DNA of 10,729 nucleotides from CAZEZY01 sp964516635. Its GTDB lineage: Bacteria; Pseudomonadota; Gammaproteobacteria; Burkholderiales; Burkholderiaceae_C. Positions within the stretch are counted from its first letter, which is position 1, and every line of letters begins with the position of its first letter. The translations under genes and the position numbers were made by a program. The stretch is taken from assembly GCA_964516635.1 (NCBI GenBank), contig CAZEZY010000081.1:1-10729 (forward strand), written 5' to 3'. Under the pieces are notes generated by a model. That model made no database searches. It had not been told where the DNA came from and saw only the letters and a program-made list of their open reading frames with translations. Of this stretch, positions 1 to 6,500 are shown piece after piece.

Positions 1-92
1 ATGTGCCCGTTGCCGTTGGTGTCCCACACCAGCAGGCCGTCGCCCTGGCCCAGCCTGATGGTTGATTGGTGGATTTGTCGGGTCCAAGCAAT
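1..92 (-). pseudogene. Fragment of a haemolysin-type calcium-binding protein, cut by the window edge
   Basis: Read on the minus strand towards position 1, this frame encodes TIRLGQGDGLLVWDTNGNGH and then leaves the window. The core GLLVWDTNGNG (DTNGNG at 23-6) matches the Asp/Asn-rich EF-hand-like loop of large RTX/FrpC-like secreted proteins, where such a loop is usually followed by an Ile-Asp and a Gly-Glu-Leu segment. The frame opens directly after a TAA at 95-93 and has no ATG, GTG or TTG start before the motif; the first codon after the stop is ATT. In its family the motif lies deep inside a large protein, so this is probably the broken 5' side of a decayed gene, or a frameshifted copy that continues outside the window. 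Only about 30 residues are visible and a chance match is possible. Confidence 0.35.
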
Positions 93-105
93 TTATTCGA
101 TCTCC

Positions 106-291
106 TCACGCCAAAACCCTCCACGCCATGTCATTCGCCGCCCGCTGCAAGGCCCGCACATGGCCCGCCCCCTGCAGCGCGGCAAAGCCGTTGGGGGCCC
201 TCATGCCGTTGGCCAAGCCGAACACCCCTTGGGTACAAGGCCCATCCGCTCGTTCGTTGTGGCACGAGCACCAAGCGCAGGGTTTCGTTGG
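106..291 (-). pseudogene. Start-less Cys-containing open frame, unrecognised
   Basis: The frame runs between a TGA at 294-292 and a TGA at 108-106 on the minus strand. It encodes about 61 residues beginning PTKPCAWCSCHNERADGPCT and ending in LQRAANDMAWRVLA. Third positions are mostly G or C, as in the genuine genes here, and four cysteines cluster near the N-terminal side (CAWCSC and a later Cys), which could suggest a metal site. No ATG, GTG or TTG start lies upstream of the Cys cluster. An ATG at 313 in another minus frame would reach it only through a frameshift near 294. I do not recognise the family. It may be a remnant, a frameshifted small gene or a coding-like accident in GC-rich DNA. 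Confidence 0.22.
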
Positions 292-346
292 TCACTTCAG
301 GCTGACTGTTCATGTTCGCAATGAAAAGCCGTTTTTCAGGTTTCAG

Positions 347-390
347 GCCTCCCCTGTTTGGGGGAGGCAGCCCACTTTTTTGGGGTTTTT
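347..390 (+). terminator. Inverted repeat followed by T-tracts, possible terminator
   Basis: GCCTCCCC (347-354) and GGGGAGGC (361-368) form a perfect 8-bp stem with a 6-nt loop. After 8 bases comes TTTTTT, then GGGG, then another TTTTTT ending near 391. The stem is strong, but the T-run does not directly abut it, so terminator strength for a plus-strand transcript is uncertain. No intact plus-strand gene ends just upstream, so it may instead be a dispersed palindromic element. The surrounding 292-479 contains no convincing gene. Confidence 0.35.
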
Positions 391-431
391 TGATGAAAAC
401 AAGGGTGTTTAGCGGTGAGGCACCCACCCAC

Positions 432-437
432 TATCAT
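432..437 (+). promoter_or_regulatory. Candidate -10 element for the deacylase/ABC operon
   Basis: TATCAT matches the sigma-70 -10 consensus at 5 of 6 positions and lies 42 bp before the ATG at 480, in the only gap upstream of the tightly packed 480-5256 gene run. The -35 region at the right distance (around 408-414, TTTAGCG) matches poorly. The call therefore rests on one hexamer plus position. Confidence 0.22.
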
Positions 438-479
438 TCATCTCCGACCCGCCTGACCCACCGATTGAAGAGCCTGCCC

Positions 480-950
480 ATGAGCCTGGACACCGTACGC
501 GCCTTTCTTTCTACCCACGCCCCCGATATCGCCATCCTGGAAATGCCCACCCGCACGGCCACGGTGCCCGAAGCCGCCGAGGCACACGGCGTGGTGCCCG
601 GGCAAATTGCCAAAACCCTCTCGCTCTGGCTCAAGGACGAGGTGATTCTGCTGCTCCTGGGGGGCGATGCCCGCATCGACAACGCCCGGTTCAAGGCCCG
701 CTTCCAGACCAAAGCCCGCATGCTCAACGCCGACGAAGTGGTGCACTGGACAGGGCATCCGGTGGGGGGTGTCTGCCCGTTCGGCCTGGCCCAGCCACTG
801 CGCGTGTATGCCGACGTGAGCCTCAGGCGTTTCGATACCGTCTTGCCGGCGGCTGGCGCCACCCATGCAGCGGTGCGCCTCTCGCCCGATCGACTGGTGG
901 CGCTGGTGGCCGCCGAATGGGTGGATGTGTCACAAACACCACCTGCATAA
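480..950 (+). CDS. YbaK/ProX-family aminoacyl-tRNA deacylase
   Basis: A 156-residue protein, the usual length for free-standing YbaK/EbsC/ProX proteins, which hydrolyse mischarged tRNAs in the cytoplasm (Cys-tRNAPro for YbaK, Ala-tRNAPro for ProX). Family marks are GQIAKTLSLWL, carrying the conserved Lys at residue 45; LLLLGGDARID near 57-67, where relatives have a similar strand and turn; and GGVCPFG at 96-102, the GGxxPxG loop of the substrate pocket. The ATG at 480 is chosen because the homology begins there and GAAGAG at 467-472 gives a 7-nt ribosome-binding spacing; the frame is open upstream to 312 but non-homologous. Only 7 bp separate it from the ABC ATPase, so it probably shares that transcript, though a functional link is not evident. 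Whether it prefers Cys- or Ala-tRNA cannot be told from the sequence. Confidence 0.9.
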   Translation: MSLDTVRAFLSTHAPDIAILEMPTRTATVPEAAEAHGVVPGQIAKTLSLWLKDEVILLLLGGDARIDNARFKARFQTKARMLNADEVVHWTGHPVGGVCPFGLAQPLRVYADVSLRRFDTVLPAAGATHAAVRLSPDRLVALVAAEWVDVSQTPPA

Positions 951-957
951 TCCCTGC

Positions 958-1692
958 ATGCAGGCGCCATCCCCTGATACCAGCGTTTTCACGGCACGCG
1001 ATCTCACCAAGGTCTATGGTGAGGGTGACACGGCTGTGCATGCCCTGCGGGGGGTCAGCCTCGATATCCGGCGGGGCGAGTTCGTGGTGCTGCTGGGCGC
1101 GTCAGGCAGCGGCAAGTCCACGCTGTTGAACATCCTGGGCGGGCTCGATACCGCCACGAGCGGGTCGGCCTGCTGGACGCACCATGGCCGAACGCACGAG
1201 CTCATCGGGGCGGACGATGCCGAACTCACCCGTTACCGGCGCCAGCACGTGGGTTTCGTGTTCCAGTTCTACAACCTCATTCCCAGCCTGACCGCCGAAG
1301 AGAACGTGGCCCTGGTCACCGACCTGGCCGATGACCCCATGGACCCGGCCGAAGCGCTTGCCTTGGTGGGTCTATCGGCGCGGCGGCACCACTTCGTCTC
1401 GCAACTCTCGGGGGGTGAGCAGCAGCGGGTCGCGATTGCGCGTGCCATTGCCAAGCGCCCGGCGGTGCTGCTGTGCGACGAGCCCACCGGTGCCCTGGAC
1501 TGCACCACCGGGATCATGGTGCTGCAGGCCATCGAGCGGGTGAACCGCGAACTGGGCACCACCACCGTGGTCATCACCCACAATGCCCCGATTGCAGAGA
1601 TGGCCGACCGGGTGCTGCGCCTGGCCGATGGCTGCATCGTCGACAGCCGCGTCAACGCCCACAAGGCAGCGGCTTCCACCCTGCGCTGGTAG
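958..1692 (+). CDS. ABC transporter ATPase, MacB/LolD/YbbA-like
   Basis: A 244-residue nucleotide-binding subunit that powers the permease encoded next. All ABC motifs are visible: Walker A GASGSGKST at 47-55, Q-loop Gln103 in GFVFQFYNLIPSL, signature LSGGEQQRV from 150, Walker B LLCDEPTGALD ending at Asp181 with catalytic Glu175, and switch His208 in VITHNA. The Q-loop FQFYNLIPSLTAEENV and Walker B DEPTGALD are typical of the LolD/MacB/YbbA branch that partners FtsX-type permeases and drives lipoprotein, peptide or envelope-stress functions by mechanotransmission. The ATG at 958 is the first start that follows the upstream stop (948-950) and begins the family homology; the frame is open further upstream, inside the deacylase gene, but reads as non-homologous there. 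No clear Shine-Dalgarno sequence precedes it, which suggests translational coupling. The permease starts 10 bp after its stop. Confidence 0.93.
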   Translation: MQAPSPDTSVFTARDLTKVYGEGDTAVHALRGVSLDIRRGEFVVLLGASGSGKSTLLNILGGLDTATSGSACWTHHGRTHELIGADDAELTRYRRQHVGFVFQFYNLIPSLTAEENVALVTDLADDPMDPAEALALVGLSARRHHFVSQLSGGEQQRVAIARAIAKRPAVLLCDEPTGALDCTTGIMVLQAIERVNRELGTTTVVITHNAPIAEMADRVLRLADGCIVDSRVNAHKAAASTLRW

Positions 1693-1702
1693 GCGGACCC
1701 CC

Positions 1703-4072
1703 ATGACGGCCCTGCAAACCAAACTCTGGCGCGACTTGCGGCGCTTGCGAGCGCAGGTCATCACCATTGCGGTGGTGGTGGCCATCGGGGTGGCGGGGTT
1801 TGTGGGCATGTTTGCGGTGCACGACTCGCTCCAGCAAGCACGCGAGACGTTTTATCTCGAGAACCGACTCGCCGACCTGTTTGGCGGGGTCAGGCGGGCG
1901 CCGGTCTCGCTGCGGGATCGGCTGGAGGCCATTCCCGGCGTGGCCGAGGTGCAGCTGGCCGTGGTGAACGACGCCCAGGTGGATCTGCCCGAGGTGCGCC
2001 AGCCGGTCACCGGACGGTTCATCGGGCTCGATCTGCCCCGTGTGCACGAGGGCCGACAGGGGCTCAACGCGATCACCCTGCGAAGCGGGCGCTGGCCCGA
2101 GCGCGATGGCCCGCTGGAAGCGCTGGTGAGCGACCGTTTCGCGGCGGCCCGCCAGATCCAGCCGGGCGACGTCGTCCACGCCATCCTGAACGGGCGGCTG
2201 GAGCGCATCCACGTGGTGGGCACGGCGGTGTCGCCCGAGTACGTGTTTGCCTCGCAGGGGGGCGCGCCAGACGACACCCACTTCGGGATCTGGTGGATCG
2301 ACCACCAGCGGATGACCGAGGTCTTTGACATGCAGGGGGCCTTCAACCAGGTGTCGCTGCGGCTGCATGCCGGTGTGGCCGAACGGCCAGTCCTCAACGC
2401 GCTCGATCGCCTGCTGGAGCCCTACGGCAGCATCGGTGCGGTCGGGCGTGACCGGCAGCTTTCGACCAAGATCGTGTCGGACGAACTGGCGCAGCTGAAG
2501 GTCATGGGGACCGTGCTGCCGTCCATCTTTCTGGCCGTGGCCATGTTCATTCTGAATGTGGTGCTCAGCCGCCAGGTGGCCACCCAGCGCAGCCAGATCG
2601 CGGCACTCAAGGCGCTGGGGTACAGCGACGGCGCCATCGCCTGGCATTACATCCAGCTCGCGCTGGTGATTGCCGGCCTCGGGGTGCTCGCGGGCCTGGC
2701 CTTGAGCCAGCTGATCGGCCGCGGCATGCTCGGCCTGTACGACGAGGTGTTCCGATTCAACCGGCTCGATTACCAGACCGATGCCGGTCTGGTGCTGGTC
2801 GCGGCCCTCATCGCGGCCCTGGCTGCTGCGGCGGGCACCTGGACGGCCATTCGTGCGGTGGTCCGGCTCAGCCCGGCGCAGGCCATGATGCCGCCCGTGC
2901 CACAGGCCTACACGGCCACGCTCATGGAGCGCCTCGGCCTGGGGCGGTTTCTGTCCACGGCGGCGCGCATGGTGGTGCGCAACCTCGAACGCCGGCCCTT
3001 GCGCGCGGCCTTCACCGTCACGGGCATCTCGCTGGCCGTGGCCCTGCAGATTTCCGGGGCTTTCTGGCTGGATGCGATCGACCACATCGTGGATGTGCAG
3101 TTCCGCCAGGTTCAGCAGGGCGACGTGCTGGTCAACTTCCACCGGCCGGTGCCGGTGGAGGCGGTGCGAGACCTGCGCCGTCTGCCGGGCGTGCTCGATG
3201 CCGAGGTGTACCGCACCGAACCGGTCACGGTGAGCCTGAATGGCCGACAGCACGACACCGCCATCATGGCCCTGCGGGGTGATGCCCGCCTGATGCGGCT
3301 GGTGGACGAACGTCGGGGCGCGCTGTCGCTGCCACCCGATGGGGTGGTGCTGTCGGCCCTGCTGGCCAGGGCGCTGGATGCCCGGGTGGGCGACCGCATC
3401 GAGCTGCGCTTTCGCCTGTGGAGCCAGCGAACCGTCGAGGTGAAGGTGGTGGACATTGCCCACACCATGTTTGGCCAGTTGCTCTACATGCATCTCGACA
3501 CCCTGAACCGCCTGGCGGGCGACGGTGACGGCGTGGCCGATGCCGCCCTGCAGGTGGACCCGCTGGCCATGGATGCCTTCTGGCGCGCGGTGAAATCGGC
3601 ACCCCTGATCAATTCGGTGTTCGACAAGGGCAGTTCCATGAACGAGTTCAACGAGCGCACCCAGCGCAACATGGGGGTGTTCAGTGGCATCCTCACCTTG
3701 TTTGCCGTGGCCATGGCCGTCGGCATCATCTACAACGCGGCGCGCATTGCCCTGTCGGAGCGGGCCTGGGAACTCGCCAGCCTGCGCGTGCTGGGCATGA
3801 CGCGGGCCGAGGTGTCGGTGCTGCTGCTGGCCGAGTTGCTGCTGGCCCTGTTGCTGGCGCTGCCCATCGGCGCTTTCCTGGGTTGGGGGCTGGCTTCGCT
3901 GATGATGCAGCTCATGGCCAGCGATGCGATCGATTTTCCGGTGGTGATCGAGCCGTCCACCTATGCGTCGGCAGCGCTCATCGTGCTGGCGGCGGGCGTG
4001 GTGTCGGCCATGCTGGTGCGCCGGCAGATCGACCGGCTGGATCTGGTTTCTGTCTTGAAGGTGAGGGAATGA
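1703..4072 (+). CDS. FtsX-type ABC permease, two FtsX modules, 8 predicted TM segments
   Basis: A 789-residue inner-membrane permease paired with the preceding ATPase. Predicted membrane segments lie near residues 19-40, 268-289, 316-339, 361-380, 437-455, 657-682, 706-735 and 754-772. This is a duplicated pattern in which one segment, a large periplasmic domain (about 40-265 and 456-655) and three segments form each half. The cytoplasmic stretches SQIAALKALGYSDGAI after TM2 and AWELASLRVLGMTRAEV after TM6 are the coupling-helix regions of FtsX permeases that contact the ATPase. The layout resembles duplicated FtsX permeases such as YbbP more than single-module 4-TM MacB or DevC. The start is the ATG at 1703, where homology begins with ALQTKLWRDLRRLRAQ just before TM1. 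The 3' end overlaps the adaptor gene by 4 bp (ATGA). Substrate unknown; export of a peptide, lipid or drug, or envelope maintenance, are all possible. Confidence 0.9.
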   Translation: MTALQTKLWRDLRRLRAQVITIAVVVAIGVAGFVGMFAVHDSLQQARETFYLENRLADLFGGVRRAPVSLRDRLEAIPGVAEVQLAVVNDAQVDLPEVRQPVTGRFIGLDLPRVHEGRQGLNAITLRSGRWPERDGPLEALVSDRFAAARQIQPGDVVHAILNGRLERIHVVGTAVSPEYVFASQGGAPDDTHFGIWWIDHQRMTEVFDMQGAFNQVSLRLHAGVAERPVLNALDRLLEPYGSIGAVGRDRQLSTKIVSDELAQLKVMGTVLPSIFLAVAMFILNVVLSRQVATQRSQIAALKALGYSDGAIAWHYIQLALVIAGLGVLAGLALSQLIGRGMLGLYDEVFRFNRLDYQTDAGLVLVAALIAALAAAAGTWTAIRAVVRLSPAQAMMPPVPQAYTATLMERLGLGRFLSTAARMVVRNLERRPLRAAFTVTGISLAVALQISGAFWLDAIDHIVDVQFRQVQQGDVLVNFHRPVPVEAVRDLRRLPGVLDAEVYRTEPVTVSLNGRQHDTAIMALRGDARLMRLVDERRGALSLPPDGVVLSALLARALDARVGDRIELRFRLWSQRTVEVKVVDIAHTMFGQLLYMHLDTLNRLAGDGDGVADAALQVDPLAMDAFWRAVKSAPLINSVFDKGSSMNEFNERTQRNMGVFSGILTLFAVAMAVGIIYNAARIALSERAWELASLRVLGMTRAEVSVLLLAELLLALLLALPIGAFLGWGLASLMMQLMASDAIDFPVVIEPSTYASAALIVLAAGVVSAMLVRRQIDRLDLVSVLKVRE

Positions 4073-5256
4073 ACAAGAAAATCATGGCCATCCTGGCGGT
4101 GGCTGCGGTGGGCCTGGTGCTCTGGGCCGCCTACCGGCCCCGCCCGCTGGTGGTGGAAACCGCGCTGGTGAGCGAAGGCCGTTTCGAGCAGGTGATCGAG
4201 GAAGACGGCCGCCTGCGGCTGCAACAGCGCTACACCGTGACGGCGCCCACCGCTGCCCAGTTGCAGCGCCCCGTGCTACAGGTGGGCGACACGGTGCAGA
4301 CAGGCGATGTGGTGGCGGTGCTGGCCCCGGTGGCACCCGCCATGATCGACGCGCGCACCCGACAGGTGCTGGAGGCTCGGGTGGCCGGCGGCGAAGCCGC
4401 GCTGTCTGCGGCGGGCGCCGAGGTCCTGCGACTGCAAGCGGCCCTGGCGCAGGCCTCGCTGGAGGCCGAGCGCGCCGAACAGCTGGCCCGCGATCAATTC
4501 ATCGCCCCTTCCGCCCGCGACCAGGCTCGCCTGGGGCGTGAAGCGGCCCAGCAGGCCATGCGAGCGGCAGAGGCGCGGCAGGCGGCTGCCCGACACGCGC
4601 TGGGCGAGGCACGTGCCGCCTTGCAGCGGGCCCAGGCCTCTGGGGCGCCATCCGGTGCCGCGCTCTGGTCGCTCACCAGCCCGGTCACGGGGCGTGTGCT
4701 CAAGCTGCACAAAGACAACGCCGAGCCGGTGGCGGCCGGTCAGCCCTTGCTGGACATCGGCGACACCAGCGCACTCGAGGCGGTGGTGGACGTCCTGTCG
4801 GGTGACGCTCCTCGCATCCCCATCGGTGCCCCGGTGCAGCTGTCCACGGGTCGTGCCCAGCCCGCGCTGGCGGGTCAGGTGCTGCGCATCGAGCCCGTGG
4901 CGTTCACCCGGATCTCGGCGCTGGGCATCGAGGAGCAGCGCGTCAATGTCATCGTGGCCTTGCAGGCACCCGGGGAAGCGCTCCTTCGCCTGGGCGACGG
5001 GTTCCGGGTGGATGCCCGCATCACCTTGTCGGCGCAGGAAGGGGTGCTGCTGGTGCCCTCGGCGGCCCTGGTGCGTGAGGGCGAAGGCTGGCGCGTGTTG
5101 GTGGTCGAAGGCGGAAAAGCCCGCTCCCGCCCCATCCGTTTTGCGGATCGCCATGCCGACAGTGCCTGGGTGGAAGAGGGACTGAAATCGGGTGAAACCG
5201 TGATTCTTTACCCTGGCAGCTCCATGGCCGATGGACAGCGGGTCGTTCATCGGTGA
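4069..5256 (+). CDS. HlyD/RND-type periplasmic adaptor (membrane fusion protein)
   Basis: A 395-residue adaptor that should bridge the permease to an outer-membrane factor. Residues 4-22 are a single hydrophobic anchor (IMAILAVAAVGLVLWAAY) with no lipobox Cys. A first biotinyl-lipoyl half lies near 57-88 (APTAAQLQRPVLQVGDTV then GDVVAVL). An Ala/Glu/Arg/Gln-rich alpha-helical hairpin spans about 93-195, and the second lipoyl half starts at 204 (SPVTGRVLKLHKDN). Beta-barrel and membrane-proximal domains follow to the C-terminus (VLLVPSAALVREGEGWRVLVV). This order is standard for MacA/HlyD/AcrA-like adaptors. Its ATG overlaps the permease stop as ATGA, indicating translational coupling. No TolC-like gene follows, so a channel encoded elsewhere is implied. 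Confidence 0.92.
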   Translation: MNKKIMAILAVAAVGLVLWAAYRPRPLVVETALVSEGRFEQVIEEDGRLRLQQRYTVTAPTAAQLQRPVLQVGDTVQTGDVVAVLAPVAPAMIDARTRQVLEARVAGGEAALSAAGAEVLRLQAALAQASLEAERAEQLARDQFIAPSARDQARLGREAAQQAMRAAEARQAAARHALGEARAALQRAQASGAPSGAALWSLTSPVTGRVLKLHKDNAEPVAAGQPLLDIGDTSALEAVVDVLSGDAPRIPIGAPVQLSTGRAQPALAGQVLRIEPVAFTRISALGIEEQRVNVIVALQAPGEALLRLGDGFRVDARITLSAQEGVLLVPSAALVREGEGWRVLVVEGGKARSRPIRFADRHADSAWVEEGLKSGETVILYPGSSMADGQRVVHR

Positions 5257-5511
5257 TGCGGGGCAGGGCGGCCATCGCCGAGTCATGGGGCATGTCTCTT
5301 CGATGGAAGCGATGCTTCGGGATGCGGGTGTCTGCTGGCCAGGGCCAGTGACCCAGACAGGCCGGTCAGTGCTATCGTGCAAGGTTTGATATCGATGCCT
5401 GAACCGAATCCCGATCTTCTCAGGGGTTCGGCCCAGCTCGAAGCCGCATTTCCGGGCGCATCGCTTCGTTTTTTGTGAAGCGGGCGCTTCCGGTCGACCG
5501 GAGTTTCTGTT
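5257..5511. other. 255-bp intergenic spacer with several inverted repeats
   Basis: No coding frame on either strand is convincing here; a long minus frame crosses it but is a shadow. It holds CTTC-GATG-GAAG (5298-5309) overlapping GAAGC-GAT-GCTTC (5306-5318), CTGGCC-AG-GGCCAG (5335-5348), CGCTTC (5462-5467) pairing with GAAGCG (5477-5482) across a T-rich loop, a second CGCTTC at 5485-5490, and the palindrome CCGGTCGACCGG at 5490-5501. TTGATA at 5386-5391 resembles a -35 element, but no -10 sits at the right distance. TGCTATCGT at 5370-5378 could be an extended -10. The spacer probably contains the end of the ABC operon and the control region of nhaR, but I cannot place a promoter with certainty. 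Confidence 0.5.
5490..5501. promoter_or_regulatory. 12-bp palindrome overlapping the nhaR ribosome-binding site
   Basis: CCGGTCGACCGG is a perfect palindrome whose right arm contains the first bases of the Shine-Dalgarno CGGAG (5499-5503) that serves the GTG start at 5512. A protein bound here, or a local RNA hairpin, would affect nhaR expression. LysR-type regulators often control themselves, so autoregulation is one reading. In a GC-rich genome a 12-bp palindrome can also arise by chance. Confidence 0.3.
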
Positions 5512-6414
5512 GTGTCCAAGATGAATTACCGCCACCTGTACTACTTCTGGGTTGTGGCCAAGGAGGGTGGCTTTGCCCGGGCCTCCGAGCGGCTGGACAT
5601 GGCCATCCAGACCATCAGCGCACAGGTCAAGGCCCTGGAGCAGGATCTGGGGTATCAACTGCTCAGACCTTCCGGCCGCAAACTGGCCCTGACGGAAGCC
5701 GGGCAGGCCGTTCTGGTTCGCGCAGAAGCCATTTTCCAGCTCGGTGAGTCGATTCCGGAAGCGGTGGCTCAGGCCGCGACGGCACCGGTGGCCCGGCTGG
5801 TGGTGGGCATGTCCGATGGTTTGTCCAAGCTGGCCACGCACGCCCTGCTCAGACCGATCCTGAACACACCGTCCTTGCGACTGACCTGCCACGAAGGTGA
5901 GGTGGAGCAGCTCATGGCCGAACTGGCCTTGCACGAACTGGACCTGGTGCTGGCTTCCCAGCCACCTGTCAAAGACACCGACCAGCGTCTGACGAGCGAC
6001 CGGCTGATGATCTGCCCGGTTGACTGGTATGGCCCTGCCAGCCTGATTCGCAAGCTGCCAGAAGAACCCCTGATGGCCAGCCTGGCCAGGCTGCCCCTGC
6101 TGCTGCCCACATCGCACTCGAGTCTGAGAGGGCGCATCGAGCGCTGGTTCGAGGCGCACCAGATCACCCCCCAGGTGGCCGGCGAGTTTGAAGACAGCGC
6201 CCTGATGGCCCTGTTCGCGTCGCAGGGCATGGGGGTTTTCCCGCTGGCAGCACTCGGGGCTGACGCGATGGCGCCCGGCATGCGACTGCGGCTGCTGGGG
6301 CGCAGCGAAGGGCTATACGAGGAGATTCATGGCATCCGGTCCCGCCGCGGCCTGCACCATCCCCTGGTGTTGAAGATTCTCGGTGCGGCGTCGGTGCATC
6401 CACTTCGGTTTTAG
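5512..6414 (+). CDS. nhaR: NhaR-type LysR-family transcriptional regulator
   Basis: A 300-residue LysR-type regulator. The N-terminal stretch NYRHLYYFWVVAKEGGFARA closely parallels E. coli NhaR (NYNHLYYFWHVYKEG), followed by a winged helix-turn-helix at about 20-45 (ASERLDMAIQTISAQVKALE) and the helix leading to GRKLALTEAG. The effector-binding half continues the match: LVVGMSDGLSKLATHALL, HELDLVLASQP and GEFEDSALMALF near 224, where E. coli has GEFDDAALMKAFG. NhaR activates the Na+/H+ antiporter gene nhaA when Na+ rises. The GTG at 5512 is preferred over the ATG at 5521 because CGGAG (5499-5503) lies 8 nt from the GTG but 17 nt from the ATG. Here the next gene is a CaCA antiporter rather than nhaA; the 86-bp gap holds an inverted repeat. 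Co-transcription is plausible. Confidence 0.88.
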   Translation: MSKMNYRHLYYFWVVAKEGGFARASERLDMAIQTISAQVKALEQDLGYQLLRPSGRKLALTEAGQAVLVRAEAIFQLGESIPEAVAQAATAPVARLVVGMSDGLSKLATHALLRPILNTPSLRLTCHEGEVEQLMAELALHELDLVLASQPPVKDTDQRLTSDRLMICPVDWYGPASLIRKLPEEPLMASLARLPLLLPTSHSSLRGRIERWFEAHQITPQVAGEFEDSALMALFASQGMGVFPLAALGADAMAPGMRLRLLGRSEGLYEEIHGIRSRRGLHHPLVLKILGAASVHPLRF

Positions 6415-6429
6415 CGAAGTGCGGCTTCG
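6401..6429 (+). repeat. Two mutually exclusive hairpins at the nhaR stop codon
   Basis: CACTTCG (6401-6407) can pair with CGAAGTG (6415-6421) across a loop containing the TAG stop, while CGAAG (6415-6419) can instead pair with CTTCG (6425-6429). The middle arm is shared, so only one hairpin can form at a time. Neither is followed by a T-run, so a classical terminator is not supported. Confidence 0.35.
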
Positions 6430-6456
6430 GCTCTGCCTGATCGACGTTTCGGTCTG

Positions 6457-6475
6457 CATCGCACACAGTGCGATG
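6457..6475. promoter_or_regulatory. Perfect inverted repeat upstream of the antiporter gene
   Basis: CATCGCACACAGTGCGATG consists of 8-bp arms around a 3-bp centre. It lies between nhaR and the antiporter, 13 bp before the AGGAG ribosome-binding site (6489-6493) and 25 bp before the ATG. Its symmetry fits an operator for a dimeric regulator, with the adjacent NhaR an obvious candidate, or an mRNA hairpin that sets antiporter expression. It is not a clean LysR T-N11-A box: the symmetric T and A at 6459 and 6473 are 13 bases apart. Confidence 0.42.
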
Positions 6476-6500
6476 TTCGAGGCGGAGCAGGAGCAATACG

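Noticed and set aside
232..245. CCTTG-GGTA-CAAGG small inverted repeat
   Set aside because: Arms are only 5 bp and there is no positional context, so it is compatible with chance.
312..479. Longer start for the deacylase at 312
   Set aside because: The extra 56 residues include the hairpin and T-tracts and have no family similarity; the ATG at 480 has a ribosome-binding site and matches the family length.
1652..3493. 613-codon open frame on the minus strand opposite the ABC permease
   Set aside because: It is antisense to a clear FtsX-type permease and His/Gln/Arg-rich with no recognisable domain; long antisense frames are expected in GC-rich coding DNA.
5386..5391. TTGATA as the nhaR -35 element
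   Set aside because: It matches 5 of 6 bases, but no acceptable -10 lies 16-18 bp downstream, so I did not call a promoter.
5257..5511. A Na+-sensing or other riboswitch upstream of nhaR
   Set aside because: The region is structured and the gene context would fit, but I cannot recognise any conserved riboswitch core by eye. A covariance-model search would be decisive.
4276..6159. 627-codon open frame on the minus strand across the adaptor gene, the spacer and nhaR
   Set aside because: It opposes two well-supported genes, has shadow-like composition and no family resemblance. Its openness across the spacer is probably chance.
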